This document shows, piece after piece, positions 1-5,088 of a stretch of 5,088 nt of DNA. Every line of letters begins with the position of its first letter. The first letter of the stretch is position 1. This DNA comes from Verrucomicrobiota bacterium. GTDB lineage: Bacteria > Verrucomicrobiota > Verrucomicrobiia > Chthoniobacterales > UBA6821. Where the stretch lies: NCBI GenBank assembly GCA_016871655.1, contig VHCR01000125.1:1-5088 (forward strand). The letters are read 5' to 3'. Below the pieces are notes generated by a model that saw nothing but the letters and a program-made list of their open reading frames with translations, did not search any database and was not told the origin of the DNA. The translations under genes and the position numbers were made by a program.

Positions 1-14
1 ATTCGCAAAGCGCA

Positions 15-46
15 CGAAACTTCAACTTCAACTTTTAACTTCAACT
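15..46. repeat. 32-bp hexamer-type repeat arm, identical to 4385-4416
   Basis: This is a degenerate AACTTC/AACTTTT tandem array; on the minus strand its units read GTTGAA and GTTAAAA. All 32 bases match positions 4385-4416 in the same orientation. It lies in the 199-base stretch downstream of rng, where no gene is seen. By comparison with the complete elements elsewhere it looks like the right-hand arm of an element whose left part falls before base 1. The preceding bases (attcgcaaagcgcacg) sit where the core hairpin would end. Confidence 0.85.
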
Positions 47-67
47 ATCACCAAATACTAAGAGTGT

Positions 68-98
68 TTCGTAGTTCAAAACCAGCTTGCTGAACGAA
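68..98. other. Imperfect hairpin before a repeat arm
   Basis: The arms gttca (74-78) and tgaac (91-95) pair, and ttc (68-70) with gaa (96-98) extends the stem across a 3-base bulge. An alternative small stem, cagc/gctg at 83-86 and 89-92, competes with it. The structure sits just before the repeat arm at 101-127, the same hairpin-then-arm order as in the two complete elements. It is weaker than those hairpins, so it may be a decayed copy. Confidence 0.4.
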
Positions 99-100
99 TG

Positions 101-127
101 CTTCAACTTCAACCTTTAACTTTAACT
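101..127. repeat. Diverged hexamer-type repeat arm
   Basis: This second array has the same flavour and orientation as 15-46: cttcaacttcaac followed by ctttaactttaact. It diverges by substitutions in the second half. It starts with the CTTCAA sequence that follows the hairpin in the other elements. It ends 73 bases past the rng stop in the direction of rng transcription. The remaining bases, 128-199, show no gene, convincing terminator or RNA structure. Confidence 0.7.
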
Positions 128-199
128 GGTGCAAAAGGAGATTAAAGAAACTTACTCGCTGCCAATCAACTGAAACGATTGTGATGTTACAGCCGGCGA

Positions 200-1783
200 C
201 TACACTGTGAGTTCCTGATTCGTCACCGCATTGGTGATGATGAATTTTTCAATATGGAGCGTAGCGTCGCTGCGGAAACTCAAGCGACTAGAGTAGCGGC
301 GTTGGATGTCTGCTAAGAGTTCATCATCTTCATTCCGGAGTCGGGTGAGTAGATCGGGATGGACAGTGACTTTAAATTCATGCACTTCATCCTGATGACG
401 CTTCATCAGAGTGTGGAGAGCACGTTGCAATTCAACGCTCATCGTCATGACGCTCTTCACCACTCCCTTACCGCCACAGTGAGGACAAGGGCTATAGTGA
501 GAACTGGAAAGGCTTTCTTGAGCGCGTTGGCGCGTCATTTCCATCAGACCGAGTGCGGAAATAGGAAGCACATGGGTGCGCGCTTTATCTCGTTTTAAGC
601 GGTCACGCATCCGGTGATAAACAGTTTGTTGATCTTTACGACTCTTCATGTCGATAAAGTCGCAGACAATTAATCCTCCAATGTTGCGCAGGCGAAGTTG
701 GCGCGAGATTTCATCGACAGCTTCGAGATTCGTTTGAAGCAACGTTTTTTCCATGTCCTTGTTTCCTTTGTTGCGACCTGTGTTGACATCGATTGTGATC
801 ATGGCTTCGGTTTCATCAATGACCAAATAACCACCACATGGGAGCCAGACTTGACGCAGAAAGGCTTTGTCAATTTGAGCCTGCACGCCAAAATAATCAA
901 AGATTGGTTTCGTGCCGCTGTAATGATGAATGGCTTTTCGAGCACGTTTGGAAATCGAAGTGACGAGCGTTTGCATCCGTTCGACTTCTTTCAAGTCATC
1001 GATTTGAACTTCATCAACTGTTTCTGTGAGAAAATCACGAACGGTGCGCGCGATGAGATCTGGTTCCAGCATGAGCGTGCTAGCCGCTGGCTTTTCTTGC
1101 ATCCCTGTTTCTATTTGCTTCCACTGATCAAGTAGGAGAGAAAGATCGCGTACGAAAAAACGAGCCTTCTGACCTTCACCAGCAGTACGAATGATAATGC
1201 CCATGCCATCAGGGAGAGAGAGCTCCGTTAAAATCTTGCGTAGACGCTGACGCTCTTTGATGTCTTCAATCTTACGCGAGATACCACATTGATCGTTGAA
1301 GGGCATGAGGACCATGTAACGTCCTGCTAAACTGATGTTCGTCGTGACGCGTGGGCCTTTGTTGCTGATGGGGCCTTTAGTGACTTGAACCATGACATCA
1401 GAACCAACGGGATAAATCGAAGGGATATCTTTGGCCGTAATTTTTTTCTTAACGACAGAGGAGGTCTTGGAACGTTGTACCGCTTCGATCCCGCTATCAA
1501 GGGCAGCAGGCATGGCATCCCAAAAATGGAGGAACGCATTTTTTTCGTAGCCAATATCAACAAACATGGCTTTGAGTCCATGTTCAATATTGCGCACTTT
1601 TCCTTTGAAAATTCCGCCCACAATGTTGCGATCGGTTTCTCGTTCGATCGAATATTCCTCCAATTGCCCATCTTCTAAGAGGGCAACTCGTTTCTCGAGT
1701 TTTTCGGAGCTAATGATGAGTTTAATTTTAGGGCCTTTTTTTCGGACTCCTAAAAAACGTTTAACAGTTTCAATGACATTCAA
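200..1783 (-). CDS. rng: Ribonuclease G / RNase E-G family endoribonuclease (CafA)
   Basis: This is a single-strand-specific endoribonuclease of the RNase E/G family, which matures rRNA 5' ends and cleaves mRNA in the cytoplasm. The 527 residues are close to E. coli RNase G (about 490) and to the RNase E catalytic half, with no C-terminal scaffold region. An N-terminal S1-type domain (about 35-150) contains FVDIGYEKNAFLH (74-86) and NKGPRVTTNISLAGRY (141-156). The DNase I-like catalytic part has IDVNTG with D332 and DFIDM at 375-379, the positions of the metal-binding aspartates. SALGLMEMTRQR (409-420) follows, then the CPHC zinc-link cysteines C433 and C436. The C-terminal region resembles RNase G. 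A lysine-rich stretch at about 97-118 makes the S1 domain somewhat longer than in E. coli. The start is TTG, because no ATG or GTG lies in frame before the conserved S1 sequence. No Shine-Dalgarno sequence is visible. The stop is TAG. Family assignment is firm; the exact start is less sure. Confidence 0.95.
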   Translation of the reverse strand: MNVIETVKRFLGVRKKGPKIKLIISSEKLEKRVALLEDGQLEEYSIERETDRNIVGGIFKGKVRNIEHGLKAMFVDIGYEKNAFLHFWDAMPAALDSGIEAVQRSKTSSVVKKKITAKDIPSIYPVGSDVMVQVTKGPISNKGPRVTTNISLAGRYMVLMPFNDQCGISRKIEDIKERQRLRKILTELSLPDGMGIIIRTAGEGQKARFFVRDLSLLLDQWKQIETGMQEKPAASTLMLEPDLIARTVRDFLTETVDEVQIDDLKEVERMQTLVTSISKRARKAIHHYSGTKPIFDYFGVQAQIDKAFLRQVWLPCGGYLVIDETEAMITIDVNTGRNKGNKDMEKTLLQTNLEAVDEISRQLRLRNIGGLIVCDFIDMKSRKDQQTVYHRMRDRLKRDKARTHVLPISALGLMEMTRQRAQESLSSSHYSPCPHCGGKGVVKSVMTMSVELQRALHTLMKRHQDEVHEFKVTVHPDLLTRLRNEDDELLADIQRRYSSRLSFRSDATLHIEKFIITNAVTNQELTV

Positions 1784-1838
1784 GGTAGAAAAAAGTTGAG
1801 AGGTTAATTTTGATTTTTTAAAGGGGAAACACCGCTTT

Positions 1839-1866
1839 ATGGTATCACGTTTTCGAAGAATGTAAC
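1839..1866 (-). promoter_or_regulatory. Possible rng promoter
   Basis: Read on the minus strand, GTTACA (1866-1861) and TACCAT (1844-1839) are separated by 16 bases. The bases just before TACCAT are TGA, giving an extended -10 look (TGN directly upstream). Both hexamers match the sigma-70 consensus at four of six positions. Transcription would start near 1832, about 50 bases before the TTG start of rng. The long gap after mrdA makes a separate promoter plausible, but the match is modest and could be chance. Confidence 0.28.
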
Positions 1867-1889
1867 GGGTAAACTGCAGGGTTCAATGA

Positions 1890-2005
1890 GAAGATGGAAG
1901 ATAGGAGATGGAAGGTGGAAGTCGAGGCCTTCGGCAATTAAAAATTTTTATTTCGTTTGCGTAGCAAACTTCAATCCTATCTTCTATCTTCCATCTCCTA
2001 TCTTC
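1890..2005. repeat. Complete modular intergenic element, heptamer (GAAGATA) type
   Basis: The left arm (1890-1921) is four and a half purine-rich heptamers: gaagatg, gaagata, ggagatg, gaaggtg, gaag. The right arm (1974-2005) is the inverted form: on the minus strand gaagata, ggagatg, gaagata, gaagata, ggat. An 18-bp perfect inverted repeat joins 1897-1914 with 1988-2005. The core holds a gcc-ttc-ggc mini-hairpin (1927-1935), an AT-rich spacer and a gtttgc-gta-gcaaac hairpin (1955-1969), followed by acttcaa. The whole element lies in the 282-base gap between mrdA and rng, starting 60 bases beyond the mrdA stop. No ORF is present. Confidence 0.85.
1955..1969. other. Perfect hairpin, 6-bp stem and 3-nt loop
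   Basis: gtttgc (1955-1960) pairs with gcaaac (1964-1969) around gta. It immediately precedes acttcaa and the right arm of the element, the same place held by the 4364-4382 hairpin in the second element. The ten bases tttgcgtagc (1956-1965) recur inverted at 4422-4431, just outside the second element. Confidence 0.7.
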
Positions 2006-2043
2006 AAATTTCAGCAATTGAAATTTTAGCTTTCTAGAAGCTA
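2006..2043 (-). terminator. Two adjacent AT-rich hairpins downstream of mrdA, possible weak terminator
   Basis: tagctt (2027-2032) pairs with aagcta (2038-2043), and aaatttca (2006-2013) pairs with tgaaattt (2019-2026). They follow the mrdA stop at a spacing of 22 bases in the direction of transcription. Neither has a GC-rich stem, and neither is followed by a clear U-tract on the minus strand, so intrinsic termination is only a possibility. They may instead be an outer module of the neighbouring repeat element. Confidence 0.3.
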
Positions 2044-2065
2044 ACAATCTATTTCTTCAAGAACT

Positions 2066-4261
2066 TCATCGTCTCTTCTGATCGGCAGCCGACCGCCCCC
2101 CACCCAAGAAGTTAAAGAATTTTTGAAGGCCGTCTTGTTCGCGCGGTTTATTTTTTACGCGACCTTGAGTGTCCGCTTCTTCGCTAATGTCAGGAGTGGC
2201 TCCTGAATTTTTAGAAAGATTGCTTTGGGGAGAAGCATCCATCGGCGAATCTCCATTATCGGTGTCAGTTCCATAACTCGAGGGAGCGGCATTGTTGAAA
2301 TCGATACTCGTGATGTGTCTAAAATTGCCAACAGCTGGAGGAAGCGAGGTGAGTTTTACTTCGTTGCCCGCATCCATTGCAAAAATTTGTTCTAAAATTT
2401 TCGCTCCGACGGGGGCTGCAACTCCTCCTCCTGATTTAGCGCCTTGGACCAAGACAGCGACGACATACTTGGGATCATCGTACGGAGCAAAACAAAGAAA
2501 CCAGGTATGATTGTCTTTGTTGCGGCCACGCCAGAATTGTGCCGTTCCCGTTTTTCCTGCGACGATGATGTCCTTGAGGCGTGCTTTCCTTGCTGTTCCA
2601 CCATCCTCGTTGACAACCTTGCGCATACCGAGTCGCACTTTTTCAATTTGAGCTTCGGTGAAGCCTTCTTTTTTGAGGTCAGTGCGAATTGCAGGATGGC
2701 TTTCTTCGAGGATTGTTCCATCTTTAGCGACGACTTTCTCGATCAGACGAGGTTCGAAGCAGGTTCCTCTATTGGCCACGGTTGCCGCCATCATCGCCAT
2801 TTGAACGGGTGTTGCTAAAACAAAACCTTGTCCGATGGCGACATTCGCTGTGTAGCCTGCTGTCCAACGCTCGCGCGGAGCATTCGTTGCAAGCCACGCT
2901 GGACCTGGGAGGACACCAGTGGCTTCATTGTTGAGTGGTAATCCGGTGCGTTGACCTAATCCTAACATTGTGCCGACAGCATCAATTTGATCAATGCCTG
3001 CTGCATTTCCATATTGATAAAAAAAGGCGTTGCAAGAATGTTTGATGGCGTCACTCAAGTTTTGTTTTCCATGAGGAGGTTGTGGTGGTGTTGCCGTGAG
3101 CACCCAGCATTTCATGAATTTGTCTCCGTATTGAACACCACCGGTGCAAGTGAATTGCTGATCTTCAATGCCGGCGCGAATACCAGCTAGTGCAGTGCAG
3201 AGCTTGAAAGTCGATCCAGGAGCATAGGCACTCAGCGCGCGATCGGTGAGAGGATCTGTCTCGTCTTGACTGAGGACATCCCAATCTTTTTTGGAGATGG
3301 CTGGGATAAATTGATTCGGATCAAACGAAGGCACAGAAGCCATGGCTAAAATTTCTCCATTTTTCGGATTGACTACTACAGCGGCTCCACGACCTACAAC
3401 ACGCAAAGCTTGCTCTGCAATATATTGAATCCGTGCATCGATGGTTAAATAAACCGTGGCACCTTGTTTTGGTGCGATTTCTTGAGAGTCTTCTTCGATT
3501 TGACCATGGGCATTCCGCCGGAGAATCCGCACCCCTGGTGTTCCTTTGAGATAGTCGTTATAGGCCAATTCAATTTGTGCTTTTCCAACAAGATCAGGCT
3601 GATAAAAATTAAATTCGCGTGCTTCTTTTTTATCCAGTTCTTTAGGCATACCAACATATCCGAAAAGATGAGAGGCGAGTGCTCCGTAAACATAGTGGCG
3701 AACGGGTTGCAATGTGACTGAAACACCAGGGAGATCTAAATTATTTTCGCTAAAACGAGCCATCGTTTCAAAATCGAGATCTTGCTGGTAAGAAAATGGA
3801 ACTTCTATGTTATTGCGAAAATGAACTTGAAGTTTGCGGGTGTTGTAATCGCCCGCGAGACCGAGCTTTTCAAGACGAGGAATAATCGAAGAGTTTACAA
3901 TTTTGACAATGTCTGGCTCCTCTTTGTTAATCGGCATGCCATGATCAAACCCTCGATAATGTACCATCGGAAGATAACCCTCTTTTTCTTTGAAGGCTTT
4001 GACAACATCAGGAAGATAAAAATTCACTTCTAAGCTGGCACGATTTTCAACGAGCGGAATCCCATTGCGATCACAAATTTCACCACGGACAGCGGGGAGG
4101 CGTACAGTTAACTCGGAATGGTTTTTAAATTTTGCTTTGTAGCGAGAGCCGCAAATAATTTGGACATACCAAAGTTTAAAAATCAAAATACAAAAAGCAA
4201 CCGCAACGAAGCCTGATAGGACAAGGATCTGGCGATGGGTTTGGGATGATTTGCGGTGCAC
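2066..4261 (-). CDS. mrdA: Penicillin-binding protein 2, elongasome D,D-transpeptidase (MrdA)
   Basis: This class B penicillin-binding protein cross-links peptidoglycan during side-wall growth, normally with the glycosyltransferase RodA and MreBCD, in the inner membrane facing the periplasm. A short cytoplasmic start (1-12) precedes one membrane anchor (about 13-33). The pedestal/dimerisation domain begins with RGEICDRNG (59-67). The transpeptidase domain has all three motifs: SxxK as S350-TF-K353 within YAPGSTFK, SxN as S409-C-N411, and KTGT at 570-573 followed by AQ, as is usual for PBP2. Beyond about residue 630 lies a roughly 100-residue hydrophilic tail rich in S, D, N and P and ending in basic residues, which makes the protein longer than E. 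coli PBP2 (633 residues). The start is GTG; no ATG is available near the anchor. No Shine-Dalgarno sequence precedes it, and a repeat arm ends 10 bases upstream. The stop is TGA. Function is confident; the role of the tail is unknown. Confidence 0.96.
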   Translation of the reverse strand: MHRKSSQTHRQILVLSGFVAVAFCILIFKLWYVQIICGSRYKAKFKNHSELTVRLPAVRGEICDRNGIPLVENRASLEVNFYLPDVVKAFKEKEGYLPMVHYRGFDHGMPINKEEPDIVKIVNSSIIPRLEKLGLAGDYNTRKLQVHFRNNIEVPFSYQQDLDFETMARFSENNLDLPGVSVTLQPVRHYVYGALASHLFGYVGMPKELDKKEAREFNFYQPDLVGKAQIELAYNDYLKGTPGVRILRRNAHGQIEEDSQEIAPKQGATVYLTIDARIQYIAEQALRVVGRGAAVVVNPKNGEILAMASVPSFDPNQFIPAISKKDWDVLSQDETDPLTDRALSAYAPGSTFKLCTALAGIRAGIEDQQFTCTGGVQYGDKFMKCWVLTATPPQPPHGKQNLSDAIKHSCNAFFYQYGNAAGIDQIDAVGTMLGLGQRTGLPLNNEATGVLPGPAWLATNAPRERWTAGYTANVAIGQGFVLATPVQMAMMAATVANRGTCFEPRLIEKVVAKDGTILEESHPAIRTDLKKEGFTEAQIEKVRLGMRKVVNEDGGTARKARLKDIIVAGKTGTAQFWRGRNKDNHTWFLCFAPYDDPKYVVAVLVQGAKSGGGVAAPVGAKILEQIFAMDAGNEVKLTSLPPAVGNFRHITSIDFNNAAPSSYGTDTDNGDSPMDASPQSNLSKNSGATPDISEEADTQGRVKNKPREQDGLQKFFNFLGGGRSAADQKRR

Positions 4262-4271
4262 AGGCAGAAAT

Positions 4272-4416
4272 AAGTTGAAGTTAAAAGTTTAAGTTTAAGT
4301 TAATTCTTGCCTTCGGCAAAAATAAAAAATTGTGTAATACTGCCTGGAAACCTTTTATTCTCTGCCATTGCAGCGCAATGGCTTCGAAACTTCAACTTCA
4401 ACTTTTAACTTCAACT
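4272..4416. repeat. Complete modular intergenic element, hexamer (GTTGAA) type, in the mrdA leader
   Basis: The left arm (4272-4303) has units gttgaa, gttaaaa, gtttaa, gtttaa. The right arm (4385-4416) is its inverted counterpart, with 17 bp perfect between 4273-4289 and 4400-4416 and about 27 of 31 aligned bases matching overall. The core has a ttgcc-ttc-ggcaa hairpin (4307-4319), an AT-rich spacer and an 8-bp-stem hairpin (4364-4382). Bases 4309-4319 are identical to 1927-1937 of the other element. The element fills most of the 199-base gap between mreD and mrdA and ends 10 bases before the mrdA GTG, so it would lie in the mrdA leader or the mreD-mrdA spacer RNA. Confidence 0.87.
4364..4382. 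other. Perfect hairpin, 8-bp stem and 3-nt loop
   Basis: gccattgc (4364-4371) pairs perfectly with gcaatggc (4375-4382) around agc. It abuts the right repeat arm, and no U-tract follows on either strand, so it does not look like a terminator. It is the strongest stem in the window and the positional equivalent of the 1955-1969 hairpin. Confidence 0.75.
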
Positions 4417-4460
4417 GTAACGCTACGCAAAATAATGAGACTAATTCTTTTTAAAAATCA

Positions 4461-4997
4461 TTATAATTGTCCCTTGCCTTGACGACATTCGGGCAATAAA
4501 AACTGCAGACTGTAGTAAAGGATCGGTGCTAAAAGGAGGGAGATAGCGGAGGGGATGGCGATGAGTACAAATGTCATCGGCGTAATAGTAAAAGATCCAC
4601 GGTTCCATGAAATCAAGATCCATTCTCCAGCAAGGAACGATGCCGTGAAGAGAGCGCTTCCCAAAGCATGCAGTTCCCATCGGATGCCATCAGTTAATTC
4701 CGTGATGAATTGAAGCAAAAAAGCCCAAATGACAAAAAAGAAAATAAACCAAGAGATTCCAATTTCGGCGCGATGAGCATGAAAGGAAAGAGTCATCAAT
4801 CCTTCAAGAAGTCCTGTTGCTAAACCAAAAAATAATGCTGCAGAAAAAGAGAGGATGAGCGCTCCAAAGCAAAAGACAACGGGAATAAGAAAAAAATGAA
4901 TTTGATAAAATCCTATGCATCCCGAAAATGTATCTTGCAGCACCAGTGCGATGATGACGAGCAGGAGCAGGAAGAAAAATGAGAAAATGGTTTTCAT
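4461..4997 (-). CDS. mreD: MreD-like rod-shape-determining membrane protein
   Basis: This is probably MreD, the small polytopic inner-membrane member of the MreBCD shape complex. The 178 residues are very hydrophobic and show about six candidate membrane segments, near 4-20, 33-49, 50-70, 80-99, 106-128 and 139-164. The segment PVVFCFGALILSFSAALFFG, leading into GLATGLLEGLM, has the small-residue and G-x-x-x-G-L-L look of MreD. The C-terminus is short and hydrophilic. E. coli MreD is of similar size (about 160 residues). MreD is poorly conserved, so the call rests on size, topology and position directly upstream of mrdA on the same strand. The start is ATG. Its upstream sequence, cttccttctccc, is pyrimidine-rich with no Shine-Dalgarno motif. 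The stop is TAA. A gap of 199 bases, mostly repeat element, separates it from mrdA, whereas these genes often nearly touch. mreC would be expected past the right edge. It could be another small shape-cluster membrane protein. Confidence 0.72.
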   Translation of the reverse strand: MKTIFSFFFLLLLVIIALVLQDTFSGCIGFYQIHFFLIPVVFCFGALILSFSAALFFGLATGLLEGLMTLSFHAHRAEIGISWFIFFFVIWAFLLQFITELTDGIRWELHALGSALFTASFLAGEWILISWNRGSFTITPMTFVLIAIPSAISLLLAPILYYSLQFLLPECRQGKGQL

Positions 4998-5038
4998 GGG
5001 AGAAGGAAGAGATTCACAAAGATGGAAGGAATGAAGAA

Positions 5039-5070
5039 GAGTAACGAGTGGCGAGTAGCGAGTGGCGAGT
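5039..5070. repeat. Heptamer (GAGTGGC) tandem array, probable left arm of a cut element
   Basis: Four and a half heptamers can be read: gagtaac, gagtggc, gagtagc, gagtggc, gagt. The length, period and purine-rich plus strand match the left arms of the complete elements, but the unit sequence is new. The bases that follow, up to the window end, turn AT-rich, as in an element core. A purine-rich stretch at 5000-5038, upstream of mreD, includes gatggaagg (5021-5029), also present at 1907-1915. Confidence 0.75.
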
Positions 5071-5088
5071 TCTGAAACAATATTTTTA

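Noticed and set aside
133..140. AAAAGGAG, a strong Shine-Dalgarno-like sequence on the plus strand
   Set aside because: No ATG, GTG or TTG follows at a usable spacing with an open frame; the only nearby candidate frame stops after about ten codons.
698..1135. 145-codon open frame on the plus strand
   Set aside because: It is antisense to the conserved catalytic part of rng, resembles no protein I recognise and has no gene context.
1748..1753. taggag on the minus strand inside rng as the ribosome binding site for a shorter rng start
   Set aside because: No ATG, GTG or TTG follows in frame before the conserved S1 domain, so the TTG at 1783 remains the best start.
1784..2065. tRNA or small structured RNA gene in the mrdA-rng gap
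   Set aside because: No cloverleaf, T-arm motif or recognisable ncRNA sequence is visible; the structure is explained by the inverted repeat arms and short hairpins.
2444..2818. 124-codon open frame on the plus strand
   Set aside because: It lies antisense to the PBP2 transpeptidase domain, including the KTGT region, and is a by-product of that coding sequence.
4307..4319. ttgcc-ttc-ggcaa hairpin as an intrinsic terminator after mreD
   Set aside because: On the minus strand the T-rich run comes before the hairpin, not after it. On the plus strand the hairpin is followed by A residues. The same core also occurs at 1927-1937 as part of a repeat element.
4272..4416. CRISPR array
   Set aside because: The repeats are 6-7 bp degenerate tandem units in inverted pairs, with no regular spacers and no cas genes in view.

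Overview
The window carries three genes, all on the minus strand. In transcription order they are an MreD-like membrane protein (4997 to 4461), the elongation-type transpeptidase PBP2/MrdA (4261 to 2066) and an RNase E/G family endoribonuclease, Rng/CafA (1783 to 200). This is the downstream half of a cell-shape (mre/rod) cluster, so mreB and mreC would be expected just beyond the right edge. E. coli has a comparable neighbourhood (mreBCD, maf, rng). The direct mreD-mrdA-rng order, the RNase G sequence and the long hydrophilic PBP2 tail suggest a Gram-negative bacterium, perhaps Verrucomicrobiota or another PVC-type lineage. That lineage call is recalled family resemblance, not a search result.

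The genes look ordinary and intact. MreD and PBP2 belong to the elongasome, which inserts side-wall peptidoglycan. RNase G processes RNA and is often encoded next to shape genes. No rodA lies between mrdA and rng, although RodA is PBP2's usual partner. The three start codons are ATG, GTG and TTG. None has a recognisable Shine-Dalgarno sequence, and each is preceded by a pyrimidine-leaning leader.

The unusual part is between the genes. All four intergenic stretches (1-199, 1784-2065, 4262-4460 and 4998-5088) hold degenerate 6-7 bp tandem repeats in blocks of about 32 bp. Two gaps contain complete elements: an arm, a GCCTTCGGCAA mini-hairpin, an AT-rich spacer, a second hairpin with a 3-nt loop, and then an inverted copy of the arm. 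The arm sequence differs between elements (GAAGATA-like, GTTGAA-like, GAGTGGC-like), yet within each complete element the two arms match. Two arms 4.3 kb apart share a perfect 32 bp. The left and right window edges appear to cut further members. This looks like a modular, possibly mobile or self-templating, intergenic repeat family. It separates genes that are usually tightly packed, and one copy forms most of the mrdA leader.

No tRNA, rRNA, CRISPR array, transposase or plus-strand gene is supported.
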